Shown here piece by piece: positions 56,835 to 64,000 of a DNA stretch of 64,000 nucleotides. Position numbers and translations under genes: made by a program. The first letter of the stretch is position 1, and each line of letters begins with the position of its first letter. The DNA is taken from positions 2,574,501 to 2,638,500 of the forward strand of contig NZ_CP136709.1 in NCBI RefSeq assembly GCF_032926325.1, read 5' to 3'. A model generated the notes under the pieces. It was not told the origin of the DNA, searched no databases, and saw nothing but the letters and a program-made list of their open reading frames with translations. Origin of the DNA: Aestuariibaculum lutulentum (GTDB lineage: Bacteria; Bacteroidota; Bacteroidia; Flavobacteriales; Flavobacteriaceae).

Positions 56835-59060
56835 TTACACTCTAGTAACCTTATCTATACCATTAATTTTTCGAAGTTTTTCTAATAACTTTTTCAGAAG
56901 GGTATTATTCTTAACAATTACGTTAATTTTTCCTGAGAAAATACCGTCGTGGCTTTCAAAACTGATACTTTTCATGTTAACATGCATGTTTTCAGAAATA
57001 ATTTTGGTTACATCGTTTACTAATCCAATATGGTCGATACCGGTTATAACTATCGTTGCTAAAAATTCCTGTTGCGAAGAATCAATCCACTTGGCAGGCA
57101 TAATTCGATAAGCATAGTTGGATTGTAAACTCAATGCATTCGGGCAATTCTTTTTATGTACTTTAATACCTTCGGAAACGGTTAGGAAACCGAAAACATC
57201 GTCACCAGGAATCGGGTTACAGCAACTGGACAGTTTATAGTCAAGTTTTTCTTCTTCCTTACCAAAAACCAGTAAATCGTAATTAGAGGTAACTTCTTCT
57301 TTCTCTAATTCCTCTTTTGTGACATGATGGGTTGGTTTTCTTGAGATTTTACTCTTAATGAAATTCATTAAGGTGTTGCTTCTTGATGCTGCAAAATCCT
57401 TTAACATGGCATTGTCTATAGTACCAATGCCCACGCGGTAAAATAAATCTAAACTCGTTTTAAGCTTAAAGTAATTTACGAGTTCGTTTACTGAAGCTTC
57501 ATTAAGTGTGATTTTAAGTTGCTTTAATTTGCGTTTAAGCAGTTCTTTACCGTCTTCACCGATGCGTTTTTTGTCTTCGCGTAAAGCTGATTTAATCTTG
57601 CTTCTGGAGCGTGCTGTGGTTGCATAATCTAACCAGTTAGCAGTTGGTTTAGCGGTTTCGGAAGTTAAAATGCTTACCTGATCGCCACTTTTTAATTCGT
57701 AGCTAAGAGGAACTAATTTCCCATTTACTTTGGCGCCACGGGTTTTCATACCAACTTCGGTGTGAATACTGAAGGCAAAATCGATAGGGGTAGCTCCTTT
57801 TGGTAAAGATTTTAATTCTCCGGCTGGAGTAAAGACAAAAATCTCTTTTGAATATAAGTTAAGCTTGAATTGCTCAACAAAATCTACAGCATTTGTTTCC
57901 GGATTTTCCAGAGCTTCCTGAAGTTTATTAATCCAATCTTCAAGACTGTCTTCTTTTTCGCCTACTTGTTTGTATTTGTAATGTGCCGCATATCCTTTTT
58001 CGGCAATTTCATCCATTCGTTCACTACGAATCTGTACTTCTACCCAACGACCTTTTGGCCCCATTACCGTAATGTGCAGGGCTTCGTAACCTGTGGTTTT
58101 AGGCGACGAAATCCAGTCACGAAGACGAATTGGGTTAGGGCGAAAGTGATCGGTAACGATGGAATAGATCTTCCAAGCTAAGAATTTTTCGTTAGCAGCA
58201 TCACTCTTATATATAATACGAATGGCGAATTTGTCGTAAACTTCATCAAAGGTAACACCTTGCTTAATCATTTTTCTTCTTATAGAAAAAATCGATTTTG
58301 GACGTCCTTTAATGGTATAGTTTAATTCTTCGCGATCCAGTGTTCTTTTAATCACATCACTAAACTGTGCGATATACAAATCCTGTTCTTCTTTACTTTC
58401 TTTTATTTTATGAAGAATATCGTAGTATACATCAGGTTCGGTGTATTTCAGACCTAAATCCTCTAATTGCGTTTTGATGTTGTAGAGACCAATACGGTGT
58501 GCCAGAGGTGCGTAGATGTATAGGGTTTCTGATGCGATTTTTTCCTGTTTATCGGTTCGCATCGAATCCATGGTTTGCATGTTGTGCAAACGATCGGCAA
58601 TTTTAATAATGATAACTCGAACGTCGTCGTTAAGCGTTAGTAACATTTTACGGAAGTTTTCTGCTTGTAGCGAAACATCCATATCTTGTTCTTTACTTAA
58701 AGACGATATTTTAGTTAAACCTGCAACAATGGTTGCTACGGTTTTACCAAATAAACGCTCGATGTCCTCGATTTCGTAATCGGGACTATCTTCAACCACA
58801 TCATGCAACAAGGCCGAGGCAATAGACGTAGCGTCTAAACCTATTTCCTGAGCAACAATTTTAGCTACGGCAATGGGATGAAAAATGTAGGCTTCGCCAG
58901 ATTTGCGTCGCTGATTTTTGTGTCCGTCTAAGGCAACTTCAAAAGCTTTACGAATTAATTTTTTATCGTCGTCTGTAAGTGTTGTGTAACTAACTTTAAG
59001 TAACTCTTTGTAAGCCTTGGTTATGGCTGCATTTTCTTTTTCTATATCTTCCTCTGTCAT
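56835..59060 (-). CDS. Bifunctional (p)ppGpp synthetase/hydrolase (RelA/SpoT family)
   Basis: A 741-residue long RSH protein. The HD hydrolase domain (about residues 45-200) has YIFHPIAVAKIV and ALLHDVVEDS (His61, His86, Asp87) and looks catalytically intact. The synthetase domain (about 230-380) has RPKSIFSIRRKM and YEALHITVMGPKGRWVEVQIR. A TGS domain (about 405-465, VFTPAGELKSLPKGATPIDFAFS), a helical region with conserved cysteines (SSCCNPIPGDDVFG) and a C-terminal ACT domain (about 665-741) follow. It makes and degrades the stringent-response alarmone. Presence of an intact HD suggests the SpoT-like bifunctional type. Confidence 0.95.
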   Translation of the reverse strand: MTEEDIEKENAAITKAYKELLKVSYTTLTDDDKKLIRKAFEVALDGHKNQRRKSGEAYIFHPIAVAKIVAQEIGLDATSIASALLHDVVEDSPDYEIEDIERLFGKTVATIVAGLTKISSLSKEQDMDVSLQAENFRKMLLTLNDDVRVIIIKIADRLHNMQTMDSMRTDKQEKIASETLYIYAPLAHRIGLYNIKTQLEDLGLKYTEPDVYYDILHKIKESKEEQDLYIAQFSDVIKRTLDREELNYTIKGRPKSIFSIRRKMIKQGVTFDEVYDKFAIRIIYKSDAANEKFLAWKIYSIVTDHFRPNPIRLRDWISSPKTTGYEALHITVMGPKGRWVEVQIRSERMDEIAEKGYAAHYKYKQVGEKEDSLEDWINKLQEALENPETNAVDFVEQFKLNLYSKEIFVFTPAGELKSLPKGATPIDFAFSIHTEVGMKTRGAKVNGKLVPLSYELKSGDQVSILTSETAKPTANWLDYATTARSRSKIKSALREDKKRIGEDGKELLKRKLKQLKITLNEASVNELVNYFKLKTSLDLFYRVGIGTIDNAMLKDFAASRSNTLMNFIKSKISRKPTHHVTKEELEKEEVTSNYDLLVFGKEEEKLDYKLSSCCNPIPGDDVFGFLTVSEGIKVHKKNCPNALSLQSNYAYRIMPAKWIDSSQQEFLATIVITGIDHIGLVNDVTKIISENMHVNMKSISFESHDGIFSGKINVIVKNNTLLKKLLEKLRKINGIDKVTRV

Positions 59061-59130
59061 ATCTTAAAAGTAACATAAAGAATATTAACAACCAATAGCA
59101 GAAATGCTTTTTTTAGGTTGATAGCTGGGA

Positions 59131-59703
59131 TTACGAATTTAAAAATTTAACAAGCTGCGACACAGCATTTCCGCGGTGACTAATGCTGTTTTTAACACTC
59201 AAATCAAGTTCAGCAAACGTTTCGGTGTAACCTTCAGGTTTAAAAATAGGGTCGTAGCCAAAACCTTTTTCACCATGCTTTTCCTTAGTAATTTCGCCTT
59301 TGCAAATTCCGGTAAACGTGTGAAGGTTTCCATTTATATGAAGTGCGATAACTGTTTTAAATTGTGCATCTCTATTTGATTTGTTTTCTAAATTGGAAAG
59401 CAGTTTATCCATATTATCGTCAGCATTTTTTTGTTCTCCTGCATAACGTGCCGAATAAACACCTGGTTCGCCATTTAGGGCATCAACTTCCAAACCTGTA
59501 TCATCGGCAAAACAATCATAACCATAATTTTGTTTTATATATTCTGCTTTTTGAATGGCATTGCCTTCAATGGTATTTTGGGTTTCAGGGATATCTTCTT
59601 GACAATCAATTTCTTTTAAGCTTAAAAGAGTAATGTGTTCAGGAATCAAGGCTTGTACTTCCTTTACTTTGTTAAGGTTGTTGGTGGCGAAAACCAGTTT
59701 CAT
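59131..59703 (-). CDS. rdgB: Non-canonical purine NTP pyrophosphatase (RdgB/HAM1)
   Basis: A 190-residue enzyme that removes ITP, XTP and dITP from the nucleotide pool. The N-terminal FATNNLNKVKEVQALI is the NTP-binding strand-loop, FADDTGLEVDALNGEPGVYSARYAGE the acidic active-site stretch, and GEKGFGYDPIFKPEG and SHRGNAVSQL the final motifs. Length matches the family. It is 70 bp downstream of the relA/spoT start on the same strand order and has its own -7 box. Confidence 0.96.
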   Translation of the reverse strand: MKLVFATNNLNKVKEVQALIPEHITLLSLKEIDCQEDIPETQNTIEGNAIQKAEYIKQNYGYDCFADDTGLEVDALNGEPGVYSARYAGEQKNADDNMDKLLSNLENKSNRDAQFKTVIALHINGNLHTFTGICKGEITKEKHGEKGFGYDPIFKPEGYTETFAELDLSVKNSISHRGNAVSQLVKFLNS

Positions 59704-59720
59704 AGTTTAAATTTTAGGTT

Positions 59721-59728
59721 CAAAAATA
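59721..59728 (-). promoter_or_regulatory. -7 promoter element of rdgB
   Basis: The minus strand reads TATTTTTG; the rdgB ATG is 17 nt downstream. Confidence 0.6.
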
Positions 59729-59786
59729 AGAGTATTACAATTAATTAGTTATATTACATGACAAAAATCATTATAATTCAATAACC

Positions 59787-59806
59787 ATACTCTTAAATTT
59801 GAGTAT
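59787..59806 (+). promoter_or_regulatory. hpf promoter -7 box framed by an inverted repeat
   Basis: TAAATTTG at 59794-59801 is the -7 element. It is framed by ATACTC (59787-59792) and GAGTAT (59801-59806), a perfect 6-bp inverted repeat with an 8-nt spacer, which could be a repressor site. The hpf ATG is at 59825. Confidence 0.5.
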
Positions 59807-59824
59807 TAATAAAAACAAGATATT

Positions 59825-60124
59825 ATGACTGTAAATTTTCAATATGTAGGTGTAGATGTAAGTGAAACCCTTTCGGCTTTTACAGAAGAAAAGTTAAGTA
59901 AAATTTTTAATCGTTACGAGTTCTTAATCAGTGCTACGGTTTATTTTAAAATGGACGATAATGAGCACGAAACGGGTAAAATATGTAATATAGAGCTAAG
60001 TGCTCCTGGACCACGACTGTATGCGACGTCTATGGAAAAAAACTTCGAGGTTGCTGTTCGTGCAACAATTAGCGATTTAGAACGACAGTTGGAAAAGCGT
60101 AAAGAGGTTATGAAAGCACATTAG
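59825..60124 (+). CDS. hpf: Ribosome hibernation factor, short HPF/RaiA type
   Basis: A 99-residue protein with the S30AE fold: MTVNFQYVGVDVSETLSAFTEEKLSKIFNRYE, then ATVYFKMDDNEHETGKICNIELSAPGPRLYATSMEKNFEVAVRATISDLERQLEKRKE. This is the short form, without the C-terminal dimerisation domain of long HPF. It binds the 30S decoding centre and inactivates idle ribosomes. It ends 3 bp before the convergent rlmH gene. Its promoter box lies inside an inverted repeat, so growth-phase control is plausible. Confidence 0.92.
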   Translation: MTVNFQYVGVDVSETLSAFTEEKLSKIFNRYEFLISATVYFKMDDNEHETGKICNIELSAPGPRLYATSMEKNFEVAVRATISDLERQLEKRKEVMKAH

Positions 60125-60126
60125 TT

Positions 60127-60600
60127 TTATCGGTGGTGATACGGTTCGTTTTTTAAAATCGTAAAACCACGGTACAATTGCTCAATAAAAAATAAGCGAA
60201 TCATTTGATGGGAAAATGTCATTTTTGAAAGTGATATTTTCCCATTTGCTTTTTGATACACCTCGTCGGAGAATCCGTAAGGGCCACCAATAACAAACAC
60301 CAATTGTTTGACGCCCGAGTTCATATGTTTCTGTAAATAGTCTGAAAATGCAACCGAATCAAATTGTTTTCCATTTTCGTCAAGAAGAATTAAGGCATCG
60401 GTATTATTAACTTTACTAAGAATAAGTTCACCTTCTTTTACTTTTTGCTGAGCCTCGCTTAAGTTTTTTACATTTTTTATATCTGGAATAATATCCATCG
60501 AAAATTTAATGTAAAAGCCTAATCGTTTCTGGTAATCGTCTATAAGTGCCTGCAGATTTTTGCTATCTGTTTTTCCTATGGCAATCAATTTTATGGTCAT
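60127..60600 (-). CDS. rlmH: 23S rRNA (pseudouridine-1915-N3)-methyltransferase
   Basis: A 157-residue SPOUT enzyme that methylates pseudouridine 1915 in helix 69. LLDENGKQFDSVAFSDYLQ and VFVIGGPYGFSDEVYQKA form the SAM knot, and the C-terminal MTFSHQMIRLFFIEQLYRGF with EPYHHR is the invariant family tail. It is convergent with hpf, another ribosome factor. Its -7 box lies only 5 nt before the ATG, so the mRNA may be leaderless. Confidence 0.96.
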   Translation of the reverse strand: MTIKLIAIGKTDSKNLQALIDDYQKRLGFYIKFSMDIIPDIKNVKNLSEAQQKVKEGELILSKVNNTDALILLDENGKQFDSVAFSDYLQKHMNSGVKQLVFVIGGPYGFSDEVYQKANGKISLSKMTFSHQMIRLFFIEQLYRGFTILKNEPYHHR

Positions 60601-60605
60601 AAACG

Positions 60606-60613
60606 CAAAATTA
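60606..60613 (-). promoter_or_regulatory. -7 element only 5 nt before the rlmH start codon
   Basis: The minus strand reads TAATTTTG; the short distance to the ATG implies a leaderless transcript. Confidence 0.52.
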
Positions 60614-60699
60614 ATATTTCCTATTTATGAATAATGGATTTAAATGGTAAAAAAATAAAAATTCGTAAATGTAAAATTTAGAAAAGTAAATCAATTTCT

Positions 60700-60707
60700 T
60701 ATTTTTG
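60700..60707 (+). promoter_or_regulatory. -7 promoter element of nadC
   Basis: TATTTTTG matches; TTTA at 60677-60680 could be a weak -33 at 19-bp spacing. The ATG at 60728 follows 20 nt later. Confidence 0.6.
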
Positions 60708-60727
60708 TTGCAAACCAACAATAAATT

Positions 60728-61588
60728 ATGATAACACAAGAGCAGTTTGATCAAGAAGTCAAATCGATAATCGCTAATGCCATTAGAGAAGATGTAGGAG
60801 ACGGAGATCATAGTTCATTAGCGTGCATTCCGGAAAACGCCAGAGGTAAAGCCAAATTATTAGTTAAAGATAAAGGTATTATTGGAGGTGTTAACTTCGC
60901 GAAAAAGGTTTTTGCATATGTAGATAAAAGCTTAAAGCTTGATGTTCTAATTGAAGACGGATCGGAAGTAACTTACGGAGATGTTGTTATGTACGTTGAA
61001 GGACCGTCGCGATCAATCCTAAAGGCAGAGCGTACCGTTTTAAACGCCATGCAACGTATGAGTGCTATTGCTACAAAAACACGTATGTATGTCGATTTAG
61101 TTAAAGGTACTAACACTACCATTTTAGATACGAGAAAAACAACGCCAGGTATCCGCGTTTTAGAGAAATGGGCAGTAAAACTTGGAGGAGGAGAAAATCA
61201 CCGTTTTGCCTTATACGATATGATTATGCTAAAAGATAACCATATTGATTTTGCAGGTGGAATTACCAATGCTGTTGAAATGACAAAACAGTATTTAAAA
61301 GATACTGGTAGAGATTTAAAAATTATGGTTGAAGCCAGAGATTTAGTTGAGGTTAAGGAAATCTTACAACTGGATGGCGTTTACCGAATTCTTTTAGATA
61401 ACTTCGATTATGAAGATACCAGAAAGGCTGTAAAAATGATTGGTGATAAATGTTTAACGGAATCTTCAGGTAATATTAACGAGTCTACGATTCGTTTTTA
61501 TGCCGAGTGCGGGGTGAATTTTATTTCATGTGGTGCTTTAACGCATTCTGTCCATAACATGGATTTAAGTTTAAAAGCTATCAAGTAG
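60728..61588 (+). CDS. nadC: Nicotinate-nucleotide pyrophosphorylase (carboxylating)
   Basis: A 286-residue quinolinate phosphoribosyltransferase that makes nicotinate mononucleotide from quinolinate and PRPP, in NAD synthesis. AIREDVGDGDHSSLACIP opens it, RTVLNAMQRMSAIATKTR and DTRKTTPGIRVLEKWAVKLGG give the substrate site, and MLKDNHIDFAGG and ISCGALTHSV complete the barrel. Length is standard. It has its own promoter and terminator. nadA and nadB are not in the window. Confidence 0.97.
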   Translation: MITQEQFDQEVKSIIANAIREDVGDGDHSSLACIPENARGKAKLLVKDKGIIGGVNFAKKVFAYVDKSLKLDVLIEDGSEVTYGDVVMYVEGPSRSILKAERTVLNAMQRMSAIATKTRMYVDLVKGTNTTILDTRKTTPGIRVLEKWAVKLGGGENHRFALYDMIMLKDNHIDFAGGITNAVEMTKQYLKDTGRDLKIMVEARDLVEVKEILQLDGVYRILLDNFDYEDTRKAVKMIGDKCLTESSGNINESTIRFYAECGVNFISCGALTHSVHNMDLSLKAIK

Positions 61589-61626
61589 TTTAAACGTTTA
61601 AACAATAGATATTTAAAGACTTTTTT

Positions 61627-61664
61627 AAACATCAATACTTTTTTAAGTATTGATGTTTTTATTT
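61627..61664 (+). terminator. Rho-independent terminator of nadC
   Basis: AAACATCAATACTT pairs perfectly with its complement across a 4-nt T loop and is followed by a T-rich run. Confidence 0.85.
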
Positions 61665-61667
61665 TAA

Positions 61668-61675
61668 TAACTTTG
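61668..61675 (+). promoter_or_regulatory. -7 promoter element of yihY-priA
   Basis: TAACTTTG matches exactly, directly after the nadC terminator tail; the ATG at 61701 is 25 nt downstream. Confidence 0.58.
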
Positions 61676-61700
61676 TTATAAACGATAAAACAAGTTATTA

Positions 61701-62639
61701 ATGACCAAACCTATTGAAGACAAACTCGATGCTATTCCAGTTGTAAATGTCTTTGTTCGGTTTTTTAAGAAAATTAAATTACCTGGTTTAGAAGGGTTGT
61801 CATTTTACGATTTATTAGAGCTTTACATTACAGGTATTGTAAAAGGAGCGTTGACTACAAGGGCAAGTGCTATTGCTTTCAGTTTCTTTACAGCGCTTTT
61901 TCCTTTTTTATTGTTTGTATTATTTATTATACCATATGTACCTATAGACGATTTTAAAATTGAATTTTTAAAGTTTCTCGAATCGTTTTTACCTCCAACA
62001 ACGTCCGATTTTTTCTTTCAGAATATTTTTGAAAACATAGATCAGTCACAACGCGGAGGATTACTATCCTCAGTATTCGTATTATCATTATTATTAATGG
62101 CCAATGGGGTTAGTGCAGTCTTTTCAGGTTTTGAGAATTCCTATCACGAACAACTCACCAGAAGTGTATTTCGTCAGTATCTGTATGCTTTGAGTGTGGC
62201 TTTAATATTAACGTTCTTATTAATATTGACCATAGCATTTTTAGGGTATTTTCAGATTTACGTAGTTCAGCGATTGTTTGATACTTTAGAGAATAAAGGT
62301 TATCAGGTAGCGGCGCAAAGCGTATTTTGGTTTAATGCGGTAAAGTATGTGTTCTTTATATTTATGGTATATATAGCTACAGCTACCTTATATTATTTTG
62401 GAACAAAAGAGGGACGACATTCAAGTTTCTTTTCAGTAGGCGCCTTATTTACAACCATATTAGTTTTAGTGTCTTCTTATCTTTTTGGTGTTTATATAGA
62501 AAATTTCAGTCAGTATAATAAACTCTACGGATCTATTGGGGCACTATTAATTTTATTGTTTTATCTGTGGCTTAACGCAAATATTTTACTTTTGGGCTAC
62601 GAATTAAATGCCTCCTTAAATAAACTTCGAAAACGCTAA
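61701..62639 (+). CDS. YihY/BrkB family inner-membrane protein
   Basis: A 312-residue protein with six hydrophobic helices (about residues 60-85, 130-150, 165-190, 210-235, 250-270, 280-300). It carries the family signature near helix 1 (LTTRASAIAFSFFTALFPFLLFVL) and near helices 5-6 (NFSQYNKLYGSIGALLILLFYLWL). Formerly called RNase BN by mistake; the family is a transporter- or flippase-like membrane protein without settled function. Its stop is 6 bp before priA, so the two are one transcript. Confidence 0.9.
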   Translation: MTKPIEDKLDAIPVVNVFVRFFKKIKLPGLEGLSFYDLLELYITGIVKGALTTRASAIAFSFFTALFPFLLFVLFIIPYVPIDDFKIEFLKFLESFLPPTTSDFFFQNIFENIDQSQRGGLLSSVFVLSLLLMANGVSAVFSGFENSYHEQLTRSVFRQYLYALSVALILTFLLILTIAFLGYFQIYVVQRLFDTLENKGYQVAAQSVFWFNAVKYVFFIFMVYIATATLYYFGTKEGRHSSFFSVGALFTTILVLVSSYLFGVYIENFSQYNKLYGSIGALLILLFYLWLNANILLLGYELNASLNKLRKR

Positions 62640-62645
62640 ATATTT

Positions 62646-64000
62646 ATGCAGCATTTTATAGATGTTATTATTCCTGTACCGTTACAAAAACTATTCACCT
62701 ATAGTATAACGGCAGCCGAAGCCGATTTTTTAAACGTTGGTATGCGGGTATCGGTGCCTTTTGGAAAATCGAAAATCTACACAGGTATTGTTTATAAGAT
62801 ACATCATGAAGCCCCGGAAGTTTATGAAGCAAAAGATATTCATCAGATTTTAGATGAAACGCCAATTGTAAACGAAAAGCAATTACAGCTTTGGCAATGG
62901 CTGTCCAGTTATTATATGTGCACTTTAGGGGATGTCATGCGAGCGGCGTTGCCAAGTGCTTTTATATTAGAGAGCGAAACCATTATTACAAAAAACAGTG
63001 AAAAGGAAATTGATGAATCTATTTTAAAAGATGATGAGTTTTTGGTTTTCGATGCATTGCAGTTTCAGTCGTCATTAAAGATTCATGATATTTCTAATAT
63101 TCTGGGAATTAAGAATGCTCTACCTATAATAAAACGCCTCATTGAAAAGGAAGTTATTATTGTTGAAGAAGAGGTATACGAGAAGTATAAGCCTAAATTG
63201 GTTCGCTATGTGAGACTTCATAATAGTTATACTTCTGAAGTCGATTTGCATCACTTATTAGACGATTTAAGTCGTGCACCAAAACAGCACAAGGTAATTA
63301 TGACGCTGTTTTCGCTTTCCGCTTCCACAAAGAAGCCTGTAAAGGTGGCCGATTTAAGTAAGGCTAGTGGTGCATCTTCATCAATTGTTAAGGCTTTAAT
63401 AGATAAAGGTATTCTTGAAGAATATTTTATACAAACCGATAGGGTTGAGTTTGAAGGTGAAGGTGATAACGCAGCGACAAAGCGGTTAAACGAATATCAG
63501 GAAACGGCATTAAGCCAGATAAAAGAATCATTTAATACACAGTCTGTTGTTTTATTACACGGTGTAACATCATCGGGAAAAACAGAGGTTTACGTAAAAT
63601 TGATTGAAGAAGCTTTAAATAGAGAAGAGCAAGTATTGTATTTGTTGCCTGAAATAGCGTTAACAACCCAGTTAATTACCCGATTACAAAACTATTTTGG
63701 AGAACAGGTATCTGTGTTTCATTCTAAGTATTCAACTCACGAGCGTGTTGAGGTTTGGAATAATGTTTTAAATAATAGTCACAAAGCGCAGGTAGTTTTA
63801 GGGGCGCGTTCCTCTATATTTTTACCATTTAATAATCTTGGATTAATTATTGTTGATGAAGAACACGAGCAATCTTTTAAGCAATTCGATCCGGCACCAC
63901 GATATCATGCCAGAGATACGGCTGTAGTTTTGGCACATTTTTATCAGGCTAAAACCTTATTGGGTTCGGCGACACCAAGTTTGGAAAGCTATTTTAATGC
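62646..64000 (+). CDS. priA: Primosomal protein N' (PriA helicase), partial (3' end beyond window)
   Basis: Reads from the ATG at 62646 to the window edge without a stop: 451 codons of an expected 800 or so. The N-terminal 3'-DNA-binding domain (about residues 1-100, DVIIPVPLQKLFTYSI, GMRVSVPFGKSKIYTGIV) is followed by a winged-helix region and the start of the helicase core. That core shows Walker A LLHGVTSSGKTEVYVKLIEE (near residue 300), IALTTQLITRL, GARSSIFLPF, Walker B IIVDEEHEQSFKQ and GSATPSLES. PriA restarts stalled replication forks. The zinc-binding cysteines and second helicase lobe are outside the window. Confidence 0.95.
   Translation, partial: MQHFIDVIIPVPLQKLFTYSITAAEADFLNVGMRVSVPFGKSKIYTGIVYKIHHEAPEVYEAKDIHQILDETPIVNEKQLQLWQWLSSYYMCTLGDVMRAALPSAFILESETIITKNSEKEIDESILKDDEFLVFDALQFQSSLKIHDISNILGIKNALPIIKRLIEKEVIIVEEEVYEKYKPKLVRYVRLHNSYTSEVDLHHLLDDLSRAPKQHKVIMTLFSLSASTKKPVKVADLSKASGASSSIVKALIDKGILEEYFIQTDRVEFEGEGDNAATKRLNEYQETALSQIKESFNTQSVVLLHGVTSSGKTEVYVKLIEEALNREEQVLYLLPEIALTTQLITRLQNYFGEQVSVFHSKYSTHERVEVWNNVLNNSHKAQVVLGARSSIFLPFNNLGLIIVDEEHEQSFKQFDPAPRYHARDTAVVLAHFYQAKTLLGSATPSLESYFN

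Noticed and set aside
1..64000. Possible CRISPR array, prophage, insertion sequence, tRNA or rRNA
   Set aside because: No regularly spaced repeats, integrase or transposase, terminal repeats with flanking duplications, or cloverleaf/rRNA sequences were seen on either strand.

Overview
The window is an AT-rich bacterial chromosome segment from a member of the Flavobacteriaceae (Bacteroidota). Three things support this. Some two dozen gene starts carry the Bacteroidota-type promoter element TAnnTTTG. The protein families are typical of the group: DUF4199, DUF4252, DUF5777, DUF6174, the 'alternative' GlmU-like protein, a type IX secretion (T9SS) sorting domain, TonB-dependent uptake and CarB of 950 residues. 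Ribosome-binding sites are A-rich rather than Shine-Dalgarno-like. No tRNA, rRNA, insertion sequence, prophage or CRISPR array was seen. Gene density is high and the content is mostly core or lineage-conserved.

Layout. 1-10 kb: GT2 glycosyltransferase (cut by the window edge) with DUF4199, L31 type B, a GlmU-like protein, a family-5 solute-binding lipoprotein, MtaB, a lipocalin-like lipoprotein, a small GNAT-like protein, a hydrolase, a lytic transglycosylase and a TPR membrane protein. 10-17 kb: rpmH, carB, then a seven-gene minus-strand operon (OB-fold protein, T9SS-exported cupredoxin, DUF5777 barrel, two mono-heme lipoproteins, YceI, small membrane protein) that looks like an uncharacterised surface redox module. 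17-22 kb: DUF4382 lipoprotein, thioesterase, RmuC, a His-rich TPR protein. 22-28 kb: vitamin B12 uptake locus, with btuF-btuC-btuD divergent from a cobalamin riboswitch and BtuB-like receptor, and a Dph6-like PP-loop enzyme facing it.

28-33 kb: two paralogous S41 peptidase lipoproteins divergent from an ECF sigma factor / putative anti-sigma / DUF4252 / DUF4252 operon. 33-43 kb: purB, heme-binding protein, glycosyltransferase, two DUF6174 lipoproteins, ABC-F ATPase, sulfatase, and a HipA_2-DUF3037 pair. 43-49 kb: Hsp20-like protein, sirtuin, TrmH, two carboxypeptidase-regulatory-like proteins, and a DEAD-box helicase with a long 5' leader. 49-55 kb: LysR regulator divergent from hutH-hutU-hutI, with a classical ATC-N9-GAT LysR box between them. 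55-64 kb: purA-fur, relA/spoT, rdgB, hpf, rlmH, nadC, yihY and the first part of priA.

How the genes work together. B12 uptake is controlled by the riboswitch on the receptor side and by a separate promoter on the transporter side. Histidine is degraded by hutHUI to formimidoylglutamate, with no hutG in view. Purine and (p)ppGpp functions (purB, purA, relA/spoT, rdgB) lie near hpf and rlmH, which act on ribosomes. The leads most worth pursuing are the cupredoxin/cytochrome/DUF5777 operon, the HipA_2-DUF3037 pair, the concentration of TTG/GTG starts in solute-uptake genes, three genes that appear to be leaderless, and the orphan terminator upstream of mtaB. Terminator, promoter and operator calls come from reading the sequence and have no expression support.
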